Of a DNA stretch of 64,000 nucleotides, positions 24,001-35,299 are shown piece after piece; within the stretch, counting starts at the first letter, position 1; each line of letters begins with the position of its first letter. Under the pieces are notes generated by a model that saw only the letters and a list, made by a program, of their open reading frames with translations, searched no databases and was not told the DNA's origin. The position numbers and the translations under genes were made by a program. Source of the DNA: Acanthochlamys bracteata (taxonomy: Eukaryota > Streptophyta > Magnoliopsida > Pandanales > Velloziaceae); contig CM034127.1 of assembly GCA_019914995.1 (NCBI GenBank), forward strand, positions 2,480,001 to 2,544,000, in the 5' to 3' direction.

Positions 24001-26440
24001 TACCATTACATCAGCAGCAACTACAACCTTTTGGAACAATCACAGGATTAACATTATCGATACTCCCGGTCATGTTGATTTCACTCTTGAAGTAGAGCGT
24101 GCGCTTAGAGTCTTGGATGGTGCTATATGCTTGTTCGATAGCGTTGCTGGTGTGGAACCGCAGTCTGAAACTGTGTGGAGACAAGCTGATAGATATGGAG
24201 TTCCTAGGATATGCTTTGTTAATAAGATGGATCGTCTTGGTGCCAACTTTTTCAGGACAAGGGACATGATTGTCACAAACTTAGGTGCGAAGCCTCTCGT
24301 CGTTCAGTTACCAATAGGAGCAGAAGACAGTTTCCAAGGAGTTGTTGATCTAATAAAGATGAAGGCAGTTGTATGGTCAGGGGAACAACTGGGTGCAAAA
24401 TATTCTTATCAAGATATACCGGCTGATCTCCTGGATATGGCACAAGAGTATCGAAACTTATTGATAGAAACTGTAGTTGAACTGGATGACAGCGCCATGG
24501 AGAATTATCTTGAAGGAGTCGAGCCCGATGAGGAAACTATTAAGAAACTAATTAGGAAAGGAACCATTGGGAGCAATTTTGTTCCAGTTTTATGTGGCTC
24601 TGCATTTAAAAACAAAGGTGTTCAGTTGCTACTAGATGCTGTGGTAGATTATTTGCCTTCACCAGTCGATTTGCCTGCAATGAAGGGTACTGATGCTGAT
24701 GATCCAGAAAAGACACTCGAGAGGCTTCCAACTGATGAAGAGCCATTTGCAGGACTAGCTTTCAAGATCATGAGCGACCCATTTGTGGGATCTCTTACAT
24801 TTGTCAGAATTTATTCCGGGAGGTTGGCTGCTGGTTCTTATGTCCTGAATGCTAACAAAGGGAAGAAAGAGAGAATAGGCAGGCTACTGGAGATGCATGC
24901 TAACAGTAGAGAGGACATCAAATACGCTTTGACTGGTGATATTATTGCTCTAGCTGGTTTGAAGGACACAATCACAGGTGAAACACTCTGTGATCCTGAG
25001 AAACCTGTTGTACTAGAAAGAATGGACTTCCCGGATCCTGTCATCAAGGTAGCAATAGAGCCCAAGACTAAGGCTGATGTTGATAAGATGGCTGTTGGCC
25101 TTATAAAGCTTGCTCAAGAAGATCCATCTTTCCATTTCTCACGTGATGAGGAAATAAACCAGACTGTGATTGAAGGAATGGGAGAGCTTCACCTTGAGAT
25201 CATTGTAGATCGATTGAAGAGGGAATTCAAGGTCTGTGCCACTAGTTTTACATATCTCTTAGCTATCATGAAATTTTTTTTCCTCTTGCTATTACATGAT
25301 CCAAAGTAACTTGAGTTTTGCAATTAACAGGTAGAGGCAAATGTGGGTGCACCTCAAGTAAATTACCGTGAGAGCATATCAAAAATTTCGGAGGTGCAAT
25401 ATGTCCACAAAAAACAGTCTGGAGGGCAAGGTCAGTTTGCAGACATCACTGTCCGGTTTGAACCGCTAGAGCCCGGAAGTGGGTATGAGTTCAAGAGTGA
25501 AATAAAGGGTGGAGCGGTGCCCAAAGAATACATCCCAGGTGTCGTGAAAGGGCTAGAAGAGTGCATGTCTAATGGTGTTCTTGCGGGTTACCCTGTTGTT
25601 GATGTTCGAGCAGTCCTAGTAGATGGATCATATCATGAAGTCGACTCCAGTGTTTTGGCATTTCAATTGGCAGCTCGGGGTGCTTTCCGTGATGGAATGA
25701 GGAGAGCAGCTCCCAAGATGCTGGAGCCCATAATGAAAGTTGAAGTAGTCACCCCAGAAGAGCATCTTGGTGATGTTATTGGTGATCTCAACTCAAGAAG
25801 AGGACATATTAATAATTTTGGTGACAAACCAGGTGGTCTTAAGGTATAATTCTCATCCTTCTACATCTTCTACATCTTAAATTTCAATGATTTTCATTTT
25901 TATATAAATGCTAGTATTCACATCCATAGGACAAATCGTGACTTCAACTACTGTTTTTTGGCGAGAAACTGATGATTTAGGAGAATATCTTATAATTTCT
26001 TCCAGAGTTTAAAATGCTATGGGACATACACATTGAAGTCCTAACTTCGTTAGTTATTGAAGAGGCTTTATCCTGTTTACACATTTCGACCTTCGTTTCA
26101 CTTCTACCTCCCAAAAGTTTGTAGCCTTCATTATTTTATTCTCTTCTTTGAGGAAATGCTTTCTTGTAATCCCATTTTTACCAAAACTGAACTTTGCAAA
26201 AGCCACAGGATTTTACATCTTCCCTTACAGTTACATGCAAAATTTCCATCTAATGAGATATTAATGTAGGTGGTTGATGCTTTGGTACCGCTAGCTGAGA
26301 TGTTTCAATACGTCAGTACTCTGCGAGGAATGACAAAGGGTCGTGCCTCCTACACAATGCAACTTGCAAAATTCGATGTGGTGCCACAACATATCCAGAA
26401 CCAGCTGTCTTCGAAGAAGGAGGAAGCAGTTACTGCTTGA
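21045..26440 (+). CDS. cpEF-G: Chloroplast elongation factor G (SCO1-type)
   Basis: Nuclear-encoded GTPase that drives ribosome translocation in plastids; the Arabidopsis orthologue is SCO1. Four exons: 21045-21273, 23817-25231, 25331-25843, 26270-26440; GT-AG and in phase, giving 775 residues. Residues 1 to about 80 are an Arg/Ser/Ala-rich, acid-poor transit peptide. The GTPase motifs are intact: AHIDAGKT (94-101), [14 protein letters not shown] (158-165), NKMD (212-215) and GSAFKN. Domains II-V follow, including GMGELHLEI and the domain IV-V region ending in HIQNQLSS. The exon 1 donor at 21274 was preferred over one three bases earlier because it has the better GTAAT consensus and matches the residue count of the Arabidopsis protein. 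The first Met was chosen over Met9 because the leader aligns from it. Intron 1 (2.5 kb) holds a LINE relic. Confidence 0.95.
22260..22570 (+). mobile_element. Degenerate LINE (non-LTR retrotransposon) 3' fragment
   Basis: In the plus frame the conceptual peptide contains VTPI, then [12 protein letters not shown], then KDAAVRNND, then KPKLT, and near the end HVADPT. That order is the well-known C-terminal end of plant LINE reverse transcriptases (L/FRWFGHVxRRP ... RGRPKxTW ... HVADP). Several stop codons break the frame, so it is a dead, 5'-truncated copy. It sits in cpEF-G intron 1 in the same orientation as the gene. Confidence 0.7.
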
Positions 26441-28166
26441 TGTAGCAATACTCAATTTGATGCATTTTGCAGGTGAACTTTGTGTTGCATAATTCTTTGT
26501 TATTCTTGAATTTAGATCTTTGTCATTAAATTTATCTTTTATAACTAGCTTGTCCTAGATACATTTGTCAAACATATATACAAAATTTGTAAATGAGGTA
26601 TTTGGTCAACCATTATTTGTGCCGTTGTCCTTGCATTCCTACTTTGCTTTTGCTCTTGTTTTGGTATTTAACAGTAACTCAATAAGCACGTTTTTGCCTG
26701 CCTTTTGTTTAGGCATGAGTGGCAGATGTGCTGCATTTTTATGTCATCACTGCGTATGAGAGAGGGCCTGTAGTGGAAAAACAAGCCACAACAAAGCACC
26801 CCAAAGTATTACCCAATTGACCAAGTAAATGCGAAGGATCTAACAAATGGTACACTGCCTAGTGTTTACTGAATTCCAGTTCTGTTTCCTCCTACATGCA
26901 GAAAACTATAAAACAAAGTAAGATGAAGAATCTACTCGCATTCAACAGAGAGGGTTTCTTTCATCTTTAATGTAACTCATGCACGTGATTAGCATTCAGC
27001 AATAGGGACAAAAATTTCTTGCTGTCAATATATATTTTTTTCTGATTTCATTTTCTTAATATTTTGTACGTTTTTACTGAAAATTCTCCTACTTCCATTT
27101 TTTTGTTTTTTTCTCAGAAATTACTTCTAAATCACAATGATTGTTTGAAAGTATTCCTCATGTTAAGGAAAAATTTTCAACATGAACTTTTATCCTAGTG
27201 CCTTGAAGGTATTGTTTTGCTTAAATCAGATAATAATTTGAATCGGATAACAAAACAGATACTATGATAGAGAAGAATATATTAAGAAAAAATATTGTGT
27301 TTGGAAAATTTTCTTAATATAAGACAGATTGAAAAACTTTTTTTGAGATAAAACAGGAAGTAGGAAGGAGTTTATGTAAAAAAGACTTTTTAGTAAAAAA
27401 ATCTTAAGAAAAAAGAAAATAATATGAAGAATGGCCTGCTGCCATGTCAGCAGCAGCCGGAAACTTTTAATCCAGTATAGCTATGATACTATTTTCACTT
27501 TTGAACAAGATCTAGGATGAAAGGCTAGTTATAACAATAGAAATTTAAGCAAATTTTAAACAGCAATTACAACTCTGCGCTTGCTGAACTTGTAAATCCA
27601 TAATAGAAAAACTATTTCATATTAAGAAAGATTGTGTATGATTCATTGCATACATCCTCAACAAGATATATATGTGGCTGGACTCTAGTGTAACCTCAAT
27701 GCAGTCATGAATCTCTTTTAGATGACATGTTTTTGGACAAGAGTGTGTGCGATGATGGTTGCAACAATTTGCAATAGAATAAACTGCAAAGTATTGAAGA
27801 CTACGTAATTGAATTTAATTTTTATATTTACTTTGAAAGTGAGTCAGAGGTTAAATTTTTGGATAAAATAATTAAATAAAAATGTTGGTAAACAAACTTA
27901 GCTCTTCCTTTTGGTTGCCTTTTATATGTGTAGTTGTATTGTACAAATATAAGCTAACCCACCAAACAGAGCAGACAAGCAGCTGACAGATTTGATACTT
28001 GTATAATCGTATCGAACTATGTAACTGTACTTCAATCTCATTGTTTTTATTACAATCCTTGTTTTTCTAATGCACACCAAGCTATATTTCCATCTATAGA
28101 TGTAATATCACCACATTCATATGGTATATCTACTCAACCCAAGTAGTTGTATAGGATTCTGAAGTA
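26441..28166. other. Intergenic between cpEF-G and the PMEI locus
   Basis: The cpEF-G 3' UTR probably fills the first few hundred bases. The rest is AT-rich, with poly-A/T tracts around 27020-27120 and 27280-27420. No gene or clear repeat was recognised. Confidence 0.55.
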
Positions 28167-28763
28167 CTACGGAGTACTAGGAGCAACAAGACCATTGATG
28201 AGAGCAAGAGCATTGCTCGTCAGTTGCGCCACGTTCATCACATGGCTCCTAACAACGTTCTTCACGTTGCCGTTCATGGCAGTACCTGCAAACCCATCCA
28301 TGCAAGTATCATCATCAGTCATCGCCGCACTAACCCATGTCTGCATGTTACTTATCTACATCCACAAATTTTGACCTCCCAAACTATTCATCTGAGCCAT
28401 TGAGTCCTGGAGCTCGTCAAGTGAATCACCTACAAGTTCCATGCAGTCGTTCATAGCAGCAGCAACACGGGGATTCATTCCGCCAGAAGCCTTCATGTTT
28501 GTCATCATTGCAGATGTCAAACGGACACCATTACGGCTGACGGATAGCGCTGTGCTTGCTAATTGAGTTGGGCTCCGCTGGATTTTGCTGGCGTAGGAAG
28601 AGAGAGATCTCATGCAGAGAGCAGGGTAGGTTGTTTTGCTGCAAGAGTCGGCGATGAACTTATTCTCTCCGGTGGTAGGTAAAAGTGCTCTTCCTGCATG
28701 GCAGAAGTTTGAATTATAGCCTAGCAGTACTACGATAAGGAAAAATAACCTATGAATTTCCAT
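28167..28763 (-). pseudogene. Pectin methylesterase inhibitor with in-frame stop
   Basis: An intronless reading frame from ATG at 28763 to TAG at 28167 would encode 198 residues. It has a signal peptide (FFLIVVLLGY), the PMEI hairpin with its Cys pair (SCSKTTYPALC), the helical bundle (LASTALSVS, AAMNDCMELVGDSLDEL), then MQTWVSAAMTDDDTCMDGF and the end motif SNALALINGL. Codon 136, at 28358-28356, is TAG between GQNLWM and ISNMQTW, where the family usually has Gln or Lys. The upstream part alone gives 135 residues lacking the last helices and the fourth conserved Cys. Family knowledge: PMEIs inhibit pectin methylesterases in the cell wall. The rest of the frame and the promoter TATA look undamaged, so the lesion is recent, allelic or a sequencing error. 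No plausible intron removes the stop. Confidence 0.8.
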
Positions 28764-28869
28764 CTCTATTAACTCCTACAATAAAGAATGAGGAACTATT
28801 GAAGGTATTGAAACTTGGAAGTAATTTTTGGTTGTGGTGTTGTGCTGAAGGGAAACTAGCTAGAGAAGA

Positions 28870-28876
28870 ATTTATA
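28870..28876 (-). promoter_or_regulatory. TATA box of the interrupted PMEI locus
   Basis: TATAAAT on the minus strand, about 107 nt before the ATG at 28763, which is a normal plant distance. Confidence 0.5.
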
Positions 28877-29692
28877 GGAGAGGGAAGCCGAGAGATATTT
28901 GCTACAGAGAAAAAAAAGTTTATGTGCATTGAAAATGTCAATGTTGCAACTAGCTAGGAGGACCCTCAGCAGGATGGATTAAATGAGGGCTCTAATTGAT
29001 CCACCACCGTGCCAATTTGCAGCTAAATAAAGTTGATAGAGATGACCCGTGCATGCACTAAGATATTTCGGTTACAAGATATACACATATTAATTCATCT
29101 GCTCCCGCTACTCCCTTGTCAATTGTGACAACTTGATTATGCCTGTGAAAACAAGTGGACTCGCTCAATGGTTCTTCGTCTGTTTGCTTGAAGTGGAAAG
29201 GATAGATCGGACCTGTTCTCTGTGATTAAGGAGATCCGTGTATCTAATATCCTTAGCGTTTCAGTATTCTGTTTAGTTATAGAGGATCAAATAAATAAGA
29301 AGTTCTCGAGGGATCGATCTCTTGAAACCTGCTTTTTGTCGTTTTCCCTTCTATGGCCAAAGTTTAGCCTTTAGAGATGTTTGGAAGCTATTGAATTTTT
29401 TTTTTCTAAACAATAGTATATTTTAAATTTTTTTAAAATAAGTTTTATATTTATTTATTTTAAAAAATAATAAAAATAATTTGTTATGATGTAAAAAAAT
29501 TTTATATTTTTCAAAATTTTAAAAAATTTTGTAATATTTTAAAAACTTTATTAAAAAATATAAAATAAAAAAAAAGATTATAAAATTTAGTCAAATGTAA
29601 AATAAAACCACAACAAAAAGAGTTAGTTAGGCTAGTTTTTGATCGAGTTATGTGCCACAGTGCTAGCTTTAAGTAACATTAAATGCATTTCG

Positions 29693-29745
29693 GTGCAATG
29701 GCGGACCTCAAAACAAAATTTTTGGGGGGCGGCAAGCCGGCAAGT
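29693..29745 (+). repeat. Possible transposon terminus of the GTGGCGGA..GGGGGGC type
   Basis: The patch reads GCAATGGCGGACC, then AAAATTTTTGGGGGGCGGC. Plant genomes carry many elements whose end looks like this (GTGGCGGA... followed by a G-run). No second terminus or target duplication could be located. Confidence 0.3.
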
Positions 29746-31109
29746 TCAATAGTATTCTGTTATAACTGTATGAATTTATGAATGTGCTTACATATAGAAT
29801 TTATTCTCTCAGCTTTATTTTAAAACAAATTATGAAGTATTTTTGTATCCGTATAAAAATGAATACGACAGTAAGATTCAAAAGAAGTACTTTTTATCTA
29901 GTCGATTTACGTCGATCCAAATAGAGACTAGCTCTCAACGACATAATGGATCTTTATTGGCCTCACACTAAGCTGCATGACAATACAATCAATACCAATC
30001 ATGGCTTTAATGATTGGCCGTAACAAAGATAACGATCTGGGAAATGAAGGAGAGGACATGCACATTACACTCTTGTTCTTCCATGTGATCCATGGAACCT
30101 TAACTAGAAAAATTACCAGTTTTTCTTTATTTCAATTCAATTCAGTCTACTCCAATCCAGTTCACTTCTTTCATCTCCAAGCTCTGAATGTCTGTTCCCA
30201 CACCTCAATCACACGCTAACTTTTCTTCGTCCTACTATAGACAAGCCTCAAGCACTCCTTTCCTTCTATTTAATTTAATGTATTTTTCATTCGATTCTAT
30301 TCGATCTGATTAAATTCAAATCAATTTATTACTTTGCAAAATCTACACTTCAGGGACCATCTGTCTCTCAATTTAGTATTCTCAGCGTTTTTTCATAAAT
30401 TATATCTAGTTCAAATGGTCGGAAACGTATTTTGAAATTATAAACTCATGTAATATTAAAGAGCTTAAAATTGATCAGACTCAATAACGAGATAATAAAT
30501 ACCGACACTTTTTAACAGTTCAAGATACGCATGTCTCAGATGCCATCATGTATGTCATGCCATGCATAGGGATGAACAAATTATTTTTGTGTCCAGTGTG
30601 ATGGTGGATAGCTTTTCATGAAGCCCATTGGACGCATGTCGGCTCTTGAAAAATAAAATCCAAATCATGGAATTTAACAAAAGATTGGCTATGGGCGTGT
30701 CTTATGGAGTGTTTTTTTCGAAGTAAATTTACCTTTTAAAATAAATTTAAAAAATAAAAAATAGTTAATATAATTAATTTATATTTATTTTATATTATAA
30801 AAATAGTTTAAAAATAAATTTTTAACAAAAATAATTTATTTTATATTAAAAATAAATTTGAAAAAAATGAAATTAAATAAAGTGGTAACAAGCACTTAGT
30901 GTTGCCCATTTTTACTTTTTCTATTCAAATTTAAAATTTCAGATAACTTATATATTTTAATTATTATAAATTTATTTTTTTAACTTTATTTTAAATTTTA
31001 TTTTATGTATTTTATATATTATTCAAATTTTAATTCTACCTAACTTTATTATTTATTGAAATTTATTTTTATCAAAAAATTATTTTCGTAAGACTTATTT
31101 TTATATCAC

Positions 31110-31355
31110 TAAGGGCGTGTTTACCAACACCTCTAAACTCCACTTCCTTTAAACTCAAATTTCACATAAATACTTATAAAAATTAAAATAAATTTTTTTA
31201 TCAATAAAATTTTTTTTAAAATTCAAATTTAAAACTTACTAAAAATATATAATTAATATAAAATTTTATTTTTTATTTTATTTTTTAAATTTATTTCCTA
31301 AAAACTCCACTTTCTCCAAAACTCCACTTCCACCCCCTAGGTAAACACGCCCTAA
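31110..31355. mobile_element. Tourist-like MITE (PIF/Harbinger type), TSD TAA
   Basis: Terminal inverted repeats GGGCGTGTTTACC (from 31113) and GGTAAACACGCCC (to 31352) are flanked by TAA on both sides. The interior is AT-rich with CTCCACTT motifs near both ends and has no coding capacity. The size of 240 bp, the GGGCGTG terminus and the 3-bp TWA duplication are typical of Tourist MITEs. Confidence 0.75.
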
Positions 31356-31929
31356 GACATGCCTTAAGCTCGTGTGTTGCAAGGGCGACGGAGTTTTGCA
31401 AGATCAGAGCCACCATATTAACTAAGTTTCATTTTGCAACCTAATTCTGCTCTTGGACTTTTTGTACTGTTTTTCAAGTATAGATTTCAGACCTGTAGGA
31501 ATTCCAGAAAAGTTCCAGTAAGCAGGCCTTCTCGATGGAAGTTTAATTAATAGGCTGCTTCATGCCTTTTACAAACAATATAAGAGCAACAAAATTAGGA
31601 AACACATCTCTGAATGCTTAAAAATCAAAGAGAAAAATAATATATCATGTGCTCCATCACACATGCCAAACTAAAATTAACACGCTCCGTTAACATTAAC
31701 GTCTAAGCTTAGTTGAGAGCTTTCCTATCATGGTTCCAGCAAGCTTAAGCAAATGCACAGAAAGAGTATCAAGCAACTTTAATGTTAAGGCGAGCTAAAG
31801 CAGTTAAACTTGAAAACACTTAAAACTTCACCACGTCCCTGAATTGTGAAAAACAATTATTTATATCCTTCCCTTACAAAATGTCCTCATGTGTTGTCTC
31901 CAATTAAAAATCATATCTCCCTCCGTCTC

Positions 31930-31935
31930 TATAAA
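31930..31935 (+). promoter_or_regulatory. TATA box of the short PMEI-like gene
   Basis: TATAAA lies 83 nt before the ATG at 32013, giving a leader of about 50 nt. Confidence 0.55.
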
Positions 31936-32012
31936 GACAGTCGCCATCCCTTCACCGAGCCCTCAAAAGACATCAGATAGAAAAGTCTCCATTTTATTTC
32001 ACAAGCCTAGCC

Positions 32013-32507
32013 ATGGAAAACTACAGTTTCAGATCCACCCTTCTCATAACCACTCTCTTAGGCTTTACTTCCCTCTTCAGCATTGAAGCATCGAGATTAC
32101 TTGTAGAGGATAGCCAGCTGAGGCAAGCCCAGAACACGCTGTCTGAAAGCCTCGCAAGTGTCAAGGCAACATGCGCTTTTGTCTCGAAGCTATCAACCGG
32201 AGGTACTCTTCAGCCACGAGAAGCTGCAGCCGTGAAGGATTGCATGGAAACTTTGTCGACGTCGGTGGATGAGTTGCAGAGCTCAATCGAGGCCATGGGA
32301 AGCATAGCCCGCGGCAGTGGCCCAGACTTGAAAATGAAGGTGGGCAATGTTCAGACTTGGGTTAGCGCTGCGCTCACCAATGAAGATACATGCATGGATG
32401 GGTTCTCTGGCGTCAATGGCGAAGTAAAGTCCAGCATTAGAGCCCGCATTGTGAAGGCGGCCAAGATGACAAGCAATGCCTTAGCACTCGTCAATAATCT
32501 TGCTTGA
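32013..32507 (+). CDS. PMEI-like protein lacking the N-terminal cysteine hairpin
   Basis: An intronless frame of 164 residues starting at a TATA-supported ATG. Residues 1-27 form a signal peptide (LLITTLLGFTSLFSIEAS). The remainder matches the four-helix bundle of plant invertase/PME inhibitors: ASVKATCAF, QPREAAAVKDCMETL (C77), VDELQSSI, VQTWVSAALTNEDTCMDGF (C127) and the end motif SNALALVNNLA. The usual first hairpin with its Cys pair, present in the neighbour as SCSKTTYPALC, is absent: the signal peptide runs into the second helix after about ten linker residues. The C77-C127 bridge can still form. In known PMEIs the hairpin is important for stability and for contact with PME, so activity is uncertain; it might be a divergent inhibitor or a decaying copy. 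It lies head-to-head with the interrupted PMEI 3.2 kb away. Confidence 0.85.
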   Translation: MENYSFRSTLLITTLLGFTSLFSIEASRLLVEDSQLRQAQNTLSESLASVKATCAFVSKLSTGGTLQPREAAAVKDCMETLSTSVDELQSSIEAMGSIARGSGPDLKMKVGNVQTWVSAALTNEDTCMDGFSGVNGEVKSSIRARIVKAAKMTSNALALVNNLA

Positions 32508-35277
32508 CTATGCTTCTGAATATATATATCTCTTCCCTTCAGCTTTGCACAGCACTCATGTGGTTGGTTTCTGTACGAGGTTGTTGACCTGTACGTTTAG
32601 GCGTTCTCTAGTAATATCTAAAGAAAAAATAGAGTTTGGTATTAAGTATCTTAAATTCGTCTATACTTTTTCTCCTGGTTCATGTTTGATTTTTAAATTA
32701 CGGGTTTGGTGATTGACTAGGTCCTATATTATAAAGAACCACTGCGTACAGTGGCCAACATAAACTTGTTAAAAAAAAAATTTTATGCAGGGAACAAGAA
32801 GCTTGTTAGAAGCAAGTCTCACTCCTAAACCAGTGTCAAGGTGGGTTTATGTTCGAGAAGAAATTCGAAGATTGTGCAACTGTTGATGGCATAATGGTCA
32901 GAAGAAGACTGTCCTCATGGCCCTAATTAATTAATATGTAACCCTGCTCTCTTCCCATGTCCTTATACCAAATTTTTTGGGTATTTAAATTGTTAGACCA
33001 TGATCAAATAATGGCAGTACTAAATTGGTATAACCATTTTTTCAAATCACAGCAAATCTATTGGACTAGATTTCTTGGAAATAGATTGATTTATAGCAAG
33101 TTACAAATCAAAAGGAAGAGGGTTCTGAAAAATATGAACAAACTGGACCTGTTTGAACACAACTGAACAAATACACAGAACTTCTCAGCAACACTTTTAA
33201 TATCCTACGTCTCTTGTTGTTCTCACTGGATACGAAAACTTATCGAGGTATCACGAAACTGAAGACTATTGCTGGGGGCACAGAATACCAATGAATCTGA
33301 GTTCCAGAGGAAAATAGTCTTAAATAAAATAACAATAGCAGAGTGTCTGTTAACTACTCAAGGAGTTGCCAGGGAGAAAACAATAGAAGTTTGAATCACA
33401 GAGAAGGATATGCAGCTGCGGTTACTGGTGTTATTTAACTCATTCACAACCTTAAATACCTTGGTCCTTTTAGCCCAATTTCCTTGCACATGTTTTGGCT
33501 GACAGGCTTGCTACCAGCCTACCAATTGCAACAGTTGTATCCTTAACTCTTATGTGGCGGATGAATACCATGGGCCATCGTTCTTCATTAGTGCATACTG
33601 CAAGATCAAACCTCTAAAAGTCAAGATCACATGAACAAGCTGATAAAACTTTATTTTTGCAAAGTTAGACCTTGATCACAATGAGATTATGATACCCTAC
33701 TTGTCACCAGATTTTTTCCTGACAGGCTTGCTTCCAACTACTAAGAGTTGTTTCTCCACTGCAAGGTCATAACTTGAATAGAGTAAAACTTGGTTGTTTG
33801 TGTAGCTTCTCCTTTTCTTTTTTAATCAGAGAATTCTGCAAGATCAGCCTCCTATCTAGAAGAGCAAAACCAGACAAAACTTACAGAACTAAGATTCGTC
33901 AATTCAAGAATGTACCTTTTTACCAATCCACGGGTCCACAATAGACTTCACACACAGTGGGCATATAAACTAGACACTCTTTTCTGGTTTGCAGAAAAAA
34001 ATATTCTTCAATTTTATGTCAGAAAACAATAGTTTAGATTCTCAAAAAACCCATCAAGATAATTTTGATAAGGTCACCATAAAAGTGAAGCCTTATGGTG
34101 CATGCAGCAAGGTATGTAATGCAAGAGGAAGAGTAAGTTCAGTAGCAGAATTCTCAAGAATCATCTACTAGTTATTGGAGAACTTGACCGTTCAGCAAAC
34201 AACTAAAAAGAATAAGAAGCTACGCTTCAGCAGATATATTATGCTCCACAAATATGATATGACCCCTACAGCAGAGGTATTGATCTTGATATTGGTTAGA
34301 CATTCTCATTTGGGTGTAGTCTTTTGCTATGTAGATCGGACTGTAGTACATAGTGTGGTGTTAAAATGTCATCCTACCAGCTCTCATTTTACGGAATGCA
34401 GATAGGATCTGGCTGCTTTAGTGTTATAATAGAAGGTTATGTAGCTTTTATATACCTTAATTTGTTAAGCAATGTATGTGTATATAGTTTATATTTAATT
34501 TAGGGGTGTGCAGTCCGTATAACATTGCTGTATTAATTTGTAAACTTCAGGTTGAAAGCTAATCCAAAATAACTAAAAAAAATTGATTGACAAAATAAAA
34601 GTTTCGAAAACAAAGGCTGTTTTGAATATTCAGGGACATAAAAGAATATCTTTCAAAGTTCAGGAATTAAATCCAGTATTGTCCAATTATCTCAAGGTAA
34701 AACAAAGTTCAGAACCATATGCGAGCTTTAGTCCTGAAACCCGAATATAATGAAGCTGCCATATTTTGAAAAGCAAAGAGGACACAAATTCAACTATTCA
34801 TCAACAATCCAACGGTTAAATAATCCGAATATGTAAACCTTCAAAACAATAACACAGCCTTGGTGTTTATGTAATACGCTCCTAAGTTTCCTCAGTACTC
34901 AATCTACCAAATGACCTCACTGAGTTCACAACAATTTTACTTTATACAGGTTTTTTTCTGACCTTCCTGATATTTAAGAAGGACATCCCTCAATGTTTGC
35001 AGAATATTTGATCACTAACCACTAAGTCATAATTGTTAAAAAATTGGCTTTCAAACATTACATGCACAAGCATCAGCAAACGCTAGTCAATTAGTTCAAA
35101 CAAAACTAACTTACCAGATTCATGTAAACAATTGGGAGACTGAGTTCAGTGAACAGCAATTCGATCAAGTTCCCAACACAATTTGCTCTCCGCCAAATTC
35201 TTCTAGCGATACGAAGAACACGATCTGAAGACGGAGAAAGGGTAGCTTCTGAGATTTGAGCAGTGAAGGCTGACTAA

Positions 35278-35299
35278 TGGGCTCACAAGAATAAGCCCA
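35278..35299 (-). promoter_or_regulatory. Paired site II motifs, candidate promoter
   Basis: TGGGCT at 35278-35283 and its reverse complement AGCCCA at 35294-35299 form an inverted pair. Just beyond them on the minus strand comes a C/T-rich stretch and then, at 35123-35115, ATG AAT CTG followed by a consensus GTAAGT donor. This looks like the start of a minus-strand transcript reading toward 33 kb. No later coding exon could be recognised with confidence. Confidence 0.35.

Larger units (their letters stand above)
28764..32012. other. Intergenic between two head-to-head PMEI loci
   Basis: It is shared by the upstream regions of both PMEI loci. It holds AT-rich blocks at about 29395-29600 and 30720-31080, a Tourist-like MITE at 31110-31355 and a transposon-end-like patch near 29693. 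No protein gene was recognised. Confidence 0.6.

Noticed and set aside
28356..28763. Treating the 135-codon PMEI frame as a complete gene
   Set aside because: Homology continues in the same frame for 62 codons past the TAG, including the DTCMDGF cysteine, so the frame is truncated.
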